DNA of 25,772 bases from an uncultured Bacillaceae bacterium (GTDB taxonomy: Bacteria; Bacillota; Bacilli; Bacillales; Cytobacillaceae), in the NCBI GenBank assembly GCA_937995745.1, contig CALKIU010000119.1, forward strand, positions 1 through 25,772, given 5' to 3'. The notes beneath the pieces were generated by a model that was given only the letters and a program-made list of their open reading frames with translations, did not search any database and was not told the DNA's origin. Position numbers and translations under genes: made by a program. Position 1 is the stretch's first letter. Each line of letters begins with the position of its first letter. Of this stretch, positions 14,713 to 22,371 are shown one piece after another.

Positions 14713-14750
14713 GAGGCGTACAGGCGTTTTGCGCTTGTCGCCTCTTTTTT
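14713..14750 (+). terminator. Intrinsic terminator after the small HTH gene
   Basis: GAGGCG/CGCCTC continues, after a bulged T, into ACAGGCG/CGCTTGT (one G-U pair), giving a 13-bp stem with a short T-rich loop and a six-base T run. Confidence 0.92.
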
Positions 14751-14811
14751 GCTTTTTTCGGTGATTTTGTGAATAAATATTTAAATATTATACTATTTAT
14801 ACAAATTTTTC

Positions 14812-14840
14812 TTGAAAAATATCGGATTTTGATGTATCCT
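14812..14840 (+). promoter_or_regulatory. Candidate SigA promoter for the YjiH-type gene
   Basis: TTGAAA (14812-14817) and TATCCT (14835-14840) are 17 bp apart, matching five and four of six consensus bases, about 80 bp before the start codon. Confidence 0.5.
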
Positions 14841-14922
14841 TTCCGTGGCGGTTTTTTGCGTCGTTTTATATTTTTGTAAAAAAATAATTTTCCCAACCGC
14901 ATTTATGACATGAGGTGAAATT

Positions 14923-16308
14923 ATGAGCGATTTTTTCACAAAGGCAATAGAAAAACAGCAGCGTTCCGCTGATTTTTCCATAATAAATTATGCAAAATTC
15001 ATTGTTCCATCGCTTATCGGGGTGTTCATGATCTTGACTCCGATCCCTGCATCCGGCGGGGTGACCATTCCTATTGCCTATTTGGCAGGGGTGATCGGCG
15101 ATGTATTGGGGGAAGTCATTCCGGCCATGGCCGTGGTTTTAATTTCGCTGTCCGTCCTTTTTTCCGTGGCGGCTGTTTTTTTCAAACCGGCTTTGATTAT
15201 GAAAAATCCGTTTCTTTATAAATTGTTCCATGTCAGCAAATTTTGGCTGACAGTCCGCTTCTTGGGCATGGTTTTCGTCATAATGGCCTATTTTGAAGCG
15301 GGCCCGTATGCGGTGCATTCGGCGAATACGGGAGGGCTTTTGCTGTATGATCTGATTCCCATTCTTTTTTCTGTCTTTCTTTTGGCCGGTTTTTTCCTTC
15401 CTTTGCTGTTGAATTTCGGATTGATGGAATTTCTCGGCGCCCAGTTGATCAAGGTGATGCGTCCTGTTTTTAAGCTGCCGGGACGGGCCTCTCTTGATTG
15501 CATCGCTTCATGGGTCGGGGACGGGACGATCGGCGTGATGCTGACCACCAAACAATATAGGGAAGGATTTTACACTCAGAGAGAAGCGGCCGTGGCGGCC
15601 ACGACGTTTTCCGTTGTCTCGATCACTTTTACGATCGCCGTTTTGTCATATTTGGATTTGGCTGAGTATTTTCTTCCGTACTATCTCACCATTGTCATCG
15701 CCGGGTTTGCCGCGGCTGTGATCATGCCCCGCATCCCGCCTTTGTCAAAGAAACCGGATCTGCCGTGTGAAGGAGTGGAATTAATCAAAGAAGAAGCCAT
15801 TCCCGATTCGCTTTCGCCTTTGAAATGGGGTCTCAAGCAAGCGTTGGAGCGGGCGGGAAAAAACAGCGGTATTTCCGCCACGGTTAAAGAAGGCTGCCGC
15901 AATGTGCTCGATATGTGGCTCGGCGTTCTTCCCCTGGTCATGATGATCGGGACGACCGCTTTGATGATCGCTGAATATACGCCTTTGTTTGCCATTCTTG
16001 GCAAGCCGTTTGAACCGTTGCTGGCTCTTTTGCAGGTGCCTGAAGCGGAGAAAGCCGCCCAGACGATGGTCGTCGGTTTTGCGGACATGTTTTTGCCGGC
16101 CGTAATCGGAAGCGGGATTGAAAGCGAAATGACGAGATTTGTGATTGCCGGCGTGTCTGTTACCCAATTGATTTATATGTCCGAGCTGGGCGGATTGCTT
16201 CTCGGATCCAATCTGCCGTTAAAAATAAAAGACTTGATTCTCATTTTCTTGCTCCGCACGGTGATTACTTTGCCGATCATTGTGGCGGCGGGTCATCTGT
16301 TGTTTTAG
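14923..16308 (+). CDS. YjiH family membrane protein with nucleoside-recognition (Gate) domains
   Basis: A 461-residue integral membrane protein with about ten hydrophobic helices. It matches my picture of the YjiH family: a cytoplasmic start, then FIVPSLIGVFMILTPIP, a first Gate-type half around residues 140-255 (FGLMEFLGAQLIKVMRPVFKLPGRASLDCIASWVGDGTIG), a charged cytoplasmic loop (270-325), and a second Gate-type half around 325-450. Gate domains occur in nucleoside transporters and spore maturation proteins; the substrate of YjiH proteins is not established. GAGGTGA lies 6 nt before the ATG. The gene stands between two terminators and so is probably monocistronic. YjiH-like genes are often near amino-acid or ureohydrolase catabolism genes, but no direct partner is adjacent here. 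Confidence 0.85.
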   Translation: MSDFFTKAIEKQQRSADFSIINYAKFIVPSLIGVFMILTPIPASGGVTIPIAYLAGVIGDVLGEVIPAMAVVLISLSVLFSVAAVFFKPALIMKNPFLYKLFHVSKFWLTVRFLGMVFVIMAYFEAGPYAVHSANTGGLLLYDLIPILFSVFLLAGFFLPLLLNFGLMEFLGAQLIKVMRPVFKLPGRASLDCIASWVGDGTIGVMLTTKQYREGFYTQREAAVAATTFSVVSITFTIAVLSYLDLAEYFLPYYLTIVIAGFAAAVIMPRIPPLSKKPDLPCEGVELIKEEAIPDSLSPLKWGLKQALERAGKNSGISATVKEGCRNVLDMWLGVLPLVMMIGTTALMIAEYTPLFAILGKPFEPLLALLQVPEAEKAAQTMVVGFADMFLPAVIGSGIESEMTRFVIAGVSVTQLIYMSELGGLLLGSNLPLKIKDLILIFLLRTVITLPIIVAAGHLLF

Positions 16309-16384
16309 ATATCCCGGCGGCTTTTGTTTCGAAAGTTCCGCCGGACCGGTTTTAAAACCGAATATGAAAATGTCCGCAAAATTT

Positions 16385-16418
16385 AAATGAGTCTGTTTCG
16401 TTGACAGGCTCATTTTTT
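16385..16418 (+). terminator. Intrinsic terminator after the YjiH-type gene
   Basis: AATGAGTCTGT and ACAGGCTCATT pair over 11 bp (one G-U) with a TTCGTTG loop, followed by T residues. A separate stem, CCGGCGG/CCGCCGG, lies just after the stop codon at about 16314-16344 without a good T run. Confidence 0.88.
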
Positions 16419-16947
16419 ATTGCAAAAAAAGCGCGGCAAAACATCTTTGCAAATTTTGGCGAATTCTGCGGCCGCCCTCAGCGGGAGATAGAAAGAGGAA
16501 GTTTTTGAAAAATCAGACGAATTTCATTTGCGTTCGATATTTTTCCGGGCACATAATCACAGTTCTGCATTGTTGTCCAAGACGGTATAAAGAGAATAAC
16601 CGGGTGCGGCAGCGGTTAAACGTTTATAAAACATTTCTTTTTTAAAATAGTTTGACTTTATTTATAATAAAGAGTGTTCATATATTTTTGAGAAACAAAC
16701 GTGTACACGATTTTCGGCGCAACAGACAAAAATTTCAATCCAGCCATGCGAAACGCTGCCTAATTTGTCGAATAAAGAAACATTCGACAACTCTCAAAAT
16801 TAGTAAACTGTGGGAATAAGAGGCAAACCTCTTGAAAGAATTGAAAGTTTATTTTATTAAAAAATTTGTTTTTTTATAGAAGATTCTGTACATTAAGTGT
16901 AGAATAATTTTTAAAGGATTCTTGACGGCAAGGGAGGTGCAACATGT
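16419..16947. other. Long intergenic region before the LytTR regulator
   Basis: About 530 bp without a supported gene. Promoter-like words occur (TTGACT at 16652, TATAAT at 16663, TTGAAA at 16832 with TATTAA at 16855), but only the last pair has usable spacing (17 bp). A GTGTACAC palindrome lies near 16700. The main feature is the paired structure at 16760-16851, listed next. Confidence 0.5.
16760..16851 (+). ncRNA. Putative structured RNA or cis-regulatory leader (unknown class)
   Basis: Two nested stems lie back to back. Stem I: CTAATTT (16760-16766) pairs with AAATTAG (16797-16803), enclosing GTCGAAT (16767-16773) paired with ATTCGAC (16782-16788) and a one-sided bulge AACTCTCA. Stem II begins at the next base: TAAACT (16804-16809) pairs with AGTTTA (16846-16851), enclosing AAGAGG/CCTCTT with loop CAAA and a large purine-rich internal loop. 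The abutting stems would stack coaxially. It ends about 97 nt before the LytTR start. It matches no riboswitch class that I know. If not an RNA, the TTGTCGAAT/ATTCGACAA inverted repeat (16765-16790) could be a protein operator. Confidence 0.4.
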
Positions 16948-17595
16948 TTGCAAGATTTTCTGACTTACTCTTCCTTTCTGAATGTCATCGGGGATTTGTT
17001 TTCTGACGAAATATCGATCGCTGTCTCAAATACGAAGGAATATATTTTTTACCGGCCGAGCAAGCGGATAGACTTGAAAATCAAGCCCGGGGACCCGGTG
17101 AAAGAGGGCACGATCGCCTATAAAGCGCTCGCTTCCAAACAAAAGGTTTCCGAATTCATCAACAGGGATGTTTTTGGCGTACCGTACCACGGTGTGGCTG
17201 TCCCTTTTTTACAAGGCAATGAATTGCTGGGATGCGTGACGGCCATATATCCGGCTTTAACGGACGGCAAAGCGGTTGTCACCGTAAAAACGCCGGATGG
17301 CTGGGTGCCGATTCCTTATTCTGATGTCATGTATTTGGAAGCGAAAAACCGCAAAACCCATGTTCACGGCTTGCAAACTTCGGGAACCCACAAATATTCA
17401 TTGCAGGAATTTGAATGCATCTTGCCAGTGGATTCTTTTATTCGCTGCCATCGCTCATATATCGTGAATGTCAATCATATTAAAGAGATTTACCCTGACA
17501 CTCACTCTACTTTCCAATTATTGATGAAAAACGGCGACATGATTTCGGTCAGCCAATCATACTCCAGCTATTTCAGAAAACTGCTGGCTTTTTAA
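16948..17595 (+). CDS. One-component LytTR-family transcriptional regulator with N-terminal sensor domain
   Basis: A 215-residue cytoplasmic protein. Residues 1-105 lack the receiver domain usual in LytTR regulators; instead they resemble a GAF/PAS-like sensor, with PGDPVKEGTIAYKALASKQKVSEF and DVFGVPYHGVAVPFLQGNELLGCVTAIYPA, of the kind found in some chemoreceptors. Residues 110-213 are a LytTR DNA-binding domain (IPYSDVMYLEAKNRKTHVH, FIRCHRSYIVNVNHIKEIYP). It therefore probably senses a small molecule directly. The start is a TTG at 16948, 10 nt after GGGAGGTG. An ATG at 16944 has better spacing but is in another frame and ends after about 20 codons. The adjacent CoA-transferase gene is the likely target. 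Confidence 0.85.
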   Translation: MQDFLTYSSFLNVIGDLFSDEISIAVSNTKEYIFYRPSKRIDLKIKPGDPVKEGTIAYKALASKQKVSEFINRDVFGVPYHGVAVPFLQGNELLGCVTAIYPALTDGKAVVTVKTPDGWVPIPYSDVMYLEAKNRKTHVHGLQTSGTHKYSLQEFECILPVDSFIRCHRSYIVNVNHIKEIYPDTHSTFQLLMKNGDMISVSQSYSSYFRKLLAF

Positions 17596-17698
17596 CGAAT
17601 ATTCTGTCTTGTGTCCAAAAATGTCTTTTTTGGTCAAAAAAAAGAGAAATTTGTCTGAATATTATAATTTTCAAAAAATAATGAGTTAAAATATTTTT

Positions 17699-17731
17699 TA
17701 AGTTTTTATCACTTTTTTAAAATCAGTTTGG
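17699..17731 (+). promoter_or_regulatory. Candidate LytTR-type binding half-sites upstream of the CoA-transferase gene
   Basis: TCAGTTTGG (17723-17731) fits the general LytTR half-site form [TA][AC][CA]GTTN[AG][TG], and a partial match TAAGTTTTT lies at 17699-17707, 24 bp upstream. Known LytTR pairs are usually 21-22 bp apart, so the match is only approximate. Confidence 0.3.
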
Positions 17732-17769
17732 ATGTTTAGAATTAATAGAAAGAGAGGGACGGATGGGAT

Positions 17770-19296
17770 ATGGAAAAAGAACTGCATCGCATTCGAAATA
17801 AACAACTATGGGACAAAGTCGTTTCAGCGGAAGAGGCCGCATCTTGGATTAAGGATGGAGACACGATCGGAATCAGCGGTTTCGCAATCGGAGGAACAGC
17901 AAAAGCGGTTCCGCGAGCATTGGCAAAAAGGGCTGAAAAAGAAGAATTTAAAATCAATTTTTACACAGGCGCTTCCCTTGGTTCAAATATAGACTCCCTA
18001 ATGGCAGAAGCCGGCATTGTGAAAAAGAGAATGCCCTATCAAAGCGAAAAACCCATGCGGAATAAAATTAACAGCGGCGAGATTCTTTATGTGGACCAAC
18101 ACCTTTCACACTGTGCAGACTGGCTGCGCACAGGCGTATGGGGCGATATTGATTACGCCATTATTGAAGCGGTTGCAATCACGGAAGATAACATGATCAT
18201 CCCGACAGGTTCTCTCGGAAACTCTCCGTCGTTTGTGCAGCAAGCGAAAAACGTGATTGTGGAAATCAACACGGCCATGCCTGAGTCCATGGAAGGAATC
18301 CATGACGTGTATATTCCTGAACCGCAAGGAGAGCGTACTCCGTACCAAATTACTCATCCCGGAGACCGGATTGGAACGGTCGGCATTCCTGTAGATCCGG
18401 AAAAAATCAAAGGAATCGTGTTCCTGCATGAATCTGATACAGGCGCTCCGTTGGTTGCTCCTGACGAAGAAACACAAATGATGGCCAACCATCTGATGAG
18501 ATTCCTTCGTGAGGAAGTAAAAGCGGGACGCTTGCCGAAGCAGCTGCCTCCGCTTCAATCCGGGGTTGGAGCTGTGGCGAACGCGGTTCTGTACGGAATG
18601 CTGGATTCCGAATTTGAGAATTTGACCATGTATACGGAAGTTTTGCAAGATGCCGTGGTGGATTTAATAGAAGCCGGAAAAGTAACGGTTGCTTCATCTT
18701 GCTCATTGACATTGTCAGATGAGAAGAGAGAGTATTTGTATGCCAACTTTGAAAAATTCAAGGACAGCATCATTTTGCGTCCGCAAGAAATATCCAACCA
18801 CTCGGAAGTGATCCGCCGTCTCGGTGTCATTTCCATGAATACGGCCTTAGAGGTTGACATTTATGGAAACGTTAACTCCACGCACGTTGCGGGAACAAAA
18901 ATGATGAACGGAATCGGCGGTTCGGGAGACTTTGCGAGAAACGCCCGCTTGGCGATCTTTGTTACGAAATCTACGGCTAAAAACGGAGACATCTCCAGTA
19001 TCGTGCCGTTCTGTTCCCATATCGACCATACAGAACACGACGTTGATGTCATCGTCACCGAGCAAGGCTATGCCGATTTGCGCGGCCTTTCTCCGAGAGA
19101 GCGCGCCGAAGCCATTATTGAAAACTGCGCTCACCCGAAATATAAGCAGCAGTTGTGGAACTATTATCTCGAGGCGCTCTCAAGAGGCGGGCATACTCCG
19201 CACGTTATTGAAAAAGCATTTTCCTTCCACGAAAATCTTATTAAACATGGTACGATGCTCATGTCTTCCGAAGAAGAAGAAACAAAAACAAAATAA
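17770..19296 (+). CDS. Acetyl-CoA hydrolase/transferase family protein (succinyl-CoA:acetate CoA-transferase type)
   Basis: A 508-residue cytoplasmic class I CoA-transferase, the usual length for the AarC/Cat1 group, which exchanges CoA between acetate and succinate (or hydrolyses acetyl-CoA in some members). The N-terminal half has GDTIGISGFAIGGTAKAVP near residues 30-48. The C-terminal half has the LQSGVGAVANAVL glycine loop (about 262-274), the catalytic Glu290 in MYTEVLQD, which forms the glutamyl-CoA intermediate in this family, and GIGGSGDFARNA (about 381-392). The C-terminal RGLSPRERAEAIIENCAHPKY is also typical. The role is acetate activation or overflow metabolism. The ribosome binding site AGAGGGA is slightly far (about 11 nt). 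It lies 174 bp after the LytTR regulator, with a strong terminator downstream. Confidence 0.92.
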   Translation: MEKELHRIRNKQLWDKVVSAEEAASWIKDGDTIGISGFAIGGTAKAVPRALAKRAEKEEFKINFYTGASLGSNIDSLMAEAGIVKKRMPYQSEKPMRNKINSGEILYVDQHLSHCADWLRTGVWGDIDYAIIEAVAITEDNMIIPTGSLGNSPSFVQQAKNVIVEINTAMPESMEGIHDVYIPEPQGERTPYQITHPGDRIGTVGIPVDPEKIKGIVFLHESDTGAPLVAPDEETQMMANHLMRFLREEVKAGRLPKQLPPLQSGVGAVANAVLYGMLDSEFENLTMYTEVLQDAVVDLIEAGKVTVASSCSLTLSDEKREYLYANFEKFKDSIILRPQEISNHSEVIRRLGVISMNTALEVDIYGNVNSTHVAGTKMMNGIGGSGDFARNARLAIFVTKSTAKNGDISSIVPFCSHIDHTEHDVDVIVTEQGYADLRGLSPRERAEAIIENCAHPKYKQQLWNYYLEALSRGGHTPHVIEKAFSFHENLIKHGTMLMSSEEEETKTK

Positions 19297-19318
19297 GCGG
19301 TTAAATATGATAGATGGC

Positions 19319-19349
19319 CCACCGGTGTTCTCCGCCGGTGGTTTTTTTT
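19319..19349 (+). terminator. Intrinsic terminator after the CoA-transferase gene
   Basis: CCACCGG (19319-19325) and CCGGTGG (19335-19341) form a 7-bp GC-rich stem with a 9-nt loop, followed by eight T residues. Confidence 0.93.
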
Positions 19350-19782
19350 CGGAAAATTTTCAGGGCGGCCGGAAGAAAATCATGAACATGAGGGCAGGCA
19401 GGGAGGGAATATTTTGCAGTTTCAAAAAGGGCATAAATACGCGTTTTTTTCAAAAATTAATGGCAAAGCCGTTTTTTTCTCTCCATGCAAATCAGAAAAA
19501 TCCTGCCAAAATAATTATTGAAATAAAAGGAAAAAACAGTCACTGTATATCTTTGTGCGTTGACAATCGTCAAGACGTTGCCGAAAAACCACGATTTTTC
19601 TCGAACGCGGCAATTCTGTACGGAAAAAGAGGGAGATGGATAAATATTTTAAAATAATAGTTTTCTATTGCATAAACAAACACACAAAGGTATAATAATA
19701 AATAATTTCAAGTCAAATGCCTGCTAATCAGCATAGAAACAGGGATTTTATTGCATAAAAATAAAAAGTTGGAGGAATAAAG
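19350..19782. other. Intergenic region before the amino acid ABC operon
   Basis: No gene is well supported. A possible 35-codon frame from a TTG at 19414 follows GGGAGGG (19401-19407), but its product has no recognisable features. The right part holds the strong promoter at 19668-19696 and an 85-nt leader with a small TGCT/AGCA dyad near 19725. Confidence 0.5.
19668..19696 (+). promoter_or_regulatory. Strong SigA promoter of the amino acid ABC operon
   Basis: TTGCAT (19668-19673) and a perfect TATAAT (19691-19696) are separated by exactly 17 bp. Transcription would begin near 19703, about 80 nt before the ATG. Confidence 0.75.
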
Positions 19783-20601
19783 ATGAAGAAACGCTTGAAA
19801 TTGGTTCTTTTCATGATATTGGGACTTGTGCTCGTTCTTGCCGGCTGCGGGCAGGGCGATTCAGACGACAGCGCCGGTACCGGTGATGCGGACGGTAAGA
19901 AAAAATTAAAAGTTGTTACAAACGCAGACTTCAAGCCGATGGAATATAGGGAAAAAGGCCAAGTTGTCGGTTTTGACGTCGATTTGATTAAAGCGGTTGC
20001 CGCGGAAGCAGGTTATGATGTGGAGGTCAAACATACCGGCTGGGAAGCAATGTTTACGGAATTGGAAAACGGTATGGCCGATTTGGCCATTGCCGCAATT
20101 ACAATAACGGATGAAAGAAAAGAGACTTATGATTTCTCCGTTCCTTATTATGAAGCGGTCAACAAAATCCTCGTCAAAGAGGACAGCGACGTTAAGAGCG
20201 GCGAAGACTTAAAAGGCAAAATCATTGCCGTGCAAGTGGAAACAACCGGCCAGTATGCCGCTGAAAGCATCCTCGGGGAAAATAGCCCGAACATTAAAAA
20301 GATGGAAGATATTAACCTCGCCATTCAAGAACTACTGAAAAACGGAGCCGATGCGGTCATTGCCGACAACGCCGTAGTTGACGCTTATATCAAGAACAAT
20401 CCGGAGAAAAAATTGAAAGTCATTCCTGAAGAAAGTTTTGAGTCGGAGTATTACGGAATTGCATTTCCGAAAGGAAGTGCGTTGAAAGCCGAGTTCGATG
20501 AAGCATTGAACAAGATTTTTGATAACGGCACATATGCAAAAATCTACAAAGAATGGTTTGGCCAAGAGCCGGATATTGAACATTTGAAGTCGATGCAATA
20601 A
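19783..20601 (+). CDS. Polar amino acid ABC transporter substrate-binding lipoprotein
   Basis: A 272-residue extracellular lipoprotein of the SBP_bac_3 family. The signal ends at Cys22 in LAGC; a short acidic linker (GDSDDSAGTGDADG) follows. The binding domain has VVTNADFKPMEY, VVGFDVDLIKAVA, the ligand-binding AITITDERKETYDFSVPYYE (the Arg contacts the amino acid carboxylate in this family), VQVETTGQYA, and ADAVIADNAVV (the Asp contacts the amino group). From memory it most resembles the ArtJ-type basic-amino-acid binders of Geobacillus and Bacillus, so arginine, lysine or histidine are likely ligands, but glutamine binders are close too. GGAGGAA lies about 7 nt before the ATG. The gap to the permease contains a terminator-like hairpin. 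Confidence 0.92.
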   Translation: MKKRLKLVLFMILGLVLVLAGCGQGDSDDSAGTGDADGKKKLKVVTNADFKPMEYREKGQVVGFDVDLIKAVAAEAGYDVEVKHTGWEAMFTELENGMADLAIAAITITDERKETYDFSVPYYEAVNKILVKEDSDVKSGEDLKGKIIAVQVETTGQYAAESILGENSPNIKKMEDINLAIQELLKNGADAVIADNAVVDAYIKNNPEKKLKVIPEESFESEYYGIAFPKGSALKAEFDEALNKIFDNGTYAKIYKEWFGQEPDIEHLKSMQ

Positions 20602-20640
20602 TGGTTTATCCGGAAAGGCTGCCCCGGAAAGGGGAAACAT

Positions 20641-20681
20641 TCCGCCGCTTGCTGCCCGGGACAGTTCTTCACAGCGGCGGA
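20641..20681 (+). repeat. Long GC-rich hairpin after the binding-protein gene
   Basis: TCCGCCGCT (20641-20649) and AGCGGCGGA (20673-20681) are perfect 9-bp arms around a 23-nt loop. It directly precedes the terminator at 20684-20712 and may protect the 3' end of the binding-protein mRNA. Confidence 0.7.
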
Positions 20682-20683
20682 AA

Positions 20684-20712
20684 CCGCCCCCTTGCAAGGG
20701 ACGGCTTTTTTT
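20684..20712 (+). terminator. Intra-operon intrinsic terminator (partial stop)
   Basis: CCG/CGG encloses the palindrome CCCTTGCAAGGG (20689-20700) and is followed by seven T residues (20706-20712). It lies between the binding-protein gene and the permease gene, so it would lower expression of the membrane and ATPase genes relative to the lipoprotein. Confidence 0.8.
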
Positions 20713-20870
20713 GTGAACTTCAGATACGCTGAAAGCAGAAAATCTATTGCACAATGATTTGACCATGTCGCGAAATGAGTAAAAAAACAAAGAAATCTTG
20801 TCCGCTGCCGGTGACAGCAGTCGCTGGAAAAATTCGGCAGCAGTTTCAGATAAAGAGGTGAAATCGATTT

Positions 20871-21593
20871 ATGGGGGATGAAATGTTAACATTGTCCGGC
20901 GGGCTGCTGGAAAAGATGGCTTCATCCACCGGTTTTCGTTTTGATTTAATCGGTGAATATATGCCGCTGTTCTTAAAAGGAACATTGTACACAATCGGCA
21001 TTTCCCTGTTTTCCATTTTTATTGGCTTAATTCTTGGTCTTTTTATCGGGTTGGGAGAGTTGATTCGCAATAAATTATTAAGTTTTCCGTTCAAGGCCTA
21101 TGTGGCTTTTATCAGGGGAACGCCGTTTTTTGTGCAAATCCTCATTGTCCATTTCGGAGTTATCCCGATTTTTCTCGGCACGACGAACGGAGTGGTTGCC
21201 GGTATTGTGGCCCTGTCATTGAACTCGGCCGCTTATATTGCGGAAATTTTCCGCGCCGGCATCCAATCGATTGACAGAGGGCAGATGGAAGCGGCCCGTT
21301 CGCTTGGGATGACCCATGCGCAGGCGATGAGATACGTCATTTTGCCCCAGGCTTTTAAGAGAATGATCCCGCCGCTCGGCAATGAATTTATTACATTGAT
21401 CAAGGAATCTTCCTTGACGGCGGTGATTGCCGTTCCGGAAATTATGTACTGGGCCCGCGCCTTCAACGGCGAGTACTACCGCGTATGGGAACCGTATTTG
21501 ATGGCGGCAGTCATTTACTTTATTTTGACATTCACATTAAGCTACCTGTTGAGTCATCTTGAAAAGAGGTTGGCGACCGATGATCAGAGTTGA
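20871..21593 (+). CDS. Polar amino acid ABC transporter permease
   Basis: A 240-residue inner-membrane permease of the HisM/GlnP group with about five hydrophobic helices. The family's N-terminal LFLKGTLYTIGISLFSIFIG is followed by VAFIRGTPFFVQI and the cytoplasmic EAA loop EAARSLGMTHAQAMRYVILPQA (about residues 140-161), which docks to the ATPase. The start at 20871 has GAGGTG about 11 nt upstream; an ATG at 20883 with GGGGGA close by is a possible alternative. The end overlaps the ATPase start by 14 nt. No strong promoter is seen between the upstream terminator and this gene, so expression may depend on read-through. Confidence 0.92.
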   Translation: MGDEMLTLSGGLLEKMASSTGFRFDLIGEYMPLFLKGTLYTIGISLFSIFIGLILGLFIGLGELIRNKLLSFPFKAYVAFIRGTPFFVQILIVHFGVIPIFLGTTNGVVAGIVALSLNSAAYIAEIFRAGIQSIDRGQMEAARSLGMTHAQAMRYVILPQAFKRMIPPLGNEFITLIKESSLTAVIAVPEIMYWARAFNGEYYRVWEPYLMAAVIYFILTFTLSYLLSHLEKRLATDDQS

Positions 21594-22302
21594 AAATTTA
21601 AAGAAAAGTTTCGGAAACAACGAAGTGCTGAAAGATATCAGTCTGACGATTAAACCGCAGGAAGTGGTTGTCGTGATCGGTCCGTCCGGTTCGGGCAAGT
21701 CAACGTTTCTGCGCTGCCTGAACTTATTGGAAACGATCACCGACGGGAAAATTTATATTGAAGGTGTCGACATTACCGATAAGAAAACGGATATTAACAA
21801 AATCCGCGCCGAAGTGGGCATGGTTTTCCAACAGTTTAATCTTTTTCCCCATAAGACCGTGCTGGAAAACATCATCCTTGCGCCGATGAAAGTGAAAAAG
21901 ATGGATCGGGAAACGGCCGTGAAAAAAGCGCGGGAATTGCTGAGAAAAGTCGGTTTATCGGAAAAGGAAAATTGCTATCCCGATTCTTTATCGGGCGGAC
22001 AGAAACAACGGGTGGCCATTGCCCGCGCGCTGGCAATGGAGCCGAAAATCATGCTGTTTGACGAACCGACTTCCGCTTTGGACCCGGAAATGGTCGGGGA
22101 AGTGCTCGAAGTCATGAAACAGTTGGCCAAAGAAGGAATGACGATGGTCGTCGTCACCCATGAAATGGGCTTTGCCCGTGAAGTGGGCGACCGGGTGATC
22201 TTTATGGACGGCGGCTATATTGTCGAAGAAAATACGCCGGAGGAATTGTTTAACAATCCTCAGCATGAAAGGACGAAATTGTTTTTAAGCAAAGTTTTAT
22301 AA
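21580..22302 (+). CDS. Polar amino acid ABC transporter ATP-binding protein
   Basis: A 240-residue cytoplasmic ATPase, the standard length for the GlnQ/ArtM group. Walker A is GPSGSGKST (34-42), the Q-loop lies in MVFQQFNLFPHKT, the signature LSGGQKQR begins at residue 137, Walker B is IMLFDEPTSALD with Asp161-Glu162, and the H-loop is VVTHEMGF. It powers uptake by the adjacent permease and lipoprotein. I chose the ATG at 21580 because AGAGGTTGG is about 8 nt upstream; a TTG at 21559 would add seven unlikely residues and lies in front of that site. It overlaps the permease gene by 14 nt, so translation is coupled. Confidence 0.95.
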   Translation: MIRVENLKKSFGNNEVLKDISLTIKPQEVVVVIGPSGSGKSTFLRCLNLLETITDGKIYIEGVDITDKKTDINKIRAEVGMVFQQFNLFPHKTVLENIILAPMKVKKMDRETAVKKARELLRKVGLSEKENCYPDSLSGGQKQRVAIARALAMEPKIMLFDEPTSALDPEMVGEVLEVMKQLAKEGMTMVVVTHEMGFAREVGDRVIFMDGGYIVEENTPEELFNNPQHERTKLFLSKVL

Positions 22303-22344
22303 AATGCGGCGTCTGCTCTGTTGCTTGTAACCTCTTGCGAAGAT

Positions 22345-22364
22345 CCCCGTCTAAATGGACGGGG
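22345..22364 (+). promoter_or_regulatory. Hairpin covering the Shine-Dalgarno of the lipoprotein gene
   Basis: CCCCGTC (22345-22351) and GACGGGG (22358-22364) form a 7-bp GC-rich stem with a 6-nt loop. The 3' arm contains the GGGG of the GGGGTGAT ribosome binding site used by the ATG at 22372. Folding would hide the site. A weak terminator for the ABC operon is an alternative, but there is no uninterrupted T run. Confidence 0.55.
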
Positions 22365-22371
22365 TGATTTT

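Noticed and set aside
16813..16850. Partial resemblance to a c-di-GMP-I (GEMM) riboswitch (GGCAAACC followed by GAAA)
   Set aside because: The required GGGACGCAAAGCC-type strand and the second helix with its tetraloop receptor are absent, and the pairing partners do not match. The shared words are short enough to be chance.
19414..19521. Small frame of about 35 codons from a TTG after GGGAGGG
   Set aside because: Ribosome binding site and spacing are good, but the product has no recognisable features, overlaps no conserved context, and follows a terminator without a clear promoter.
18932..19657. Plus-strand frame running from inside the CoA-transferase gene across its terminator
   Set aside because: It starts in another frame inside a clear gene, crosses a strong terminator, and has no homologous features.
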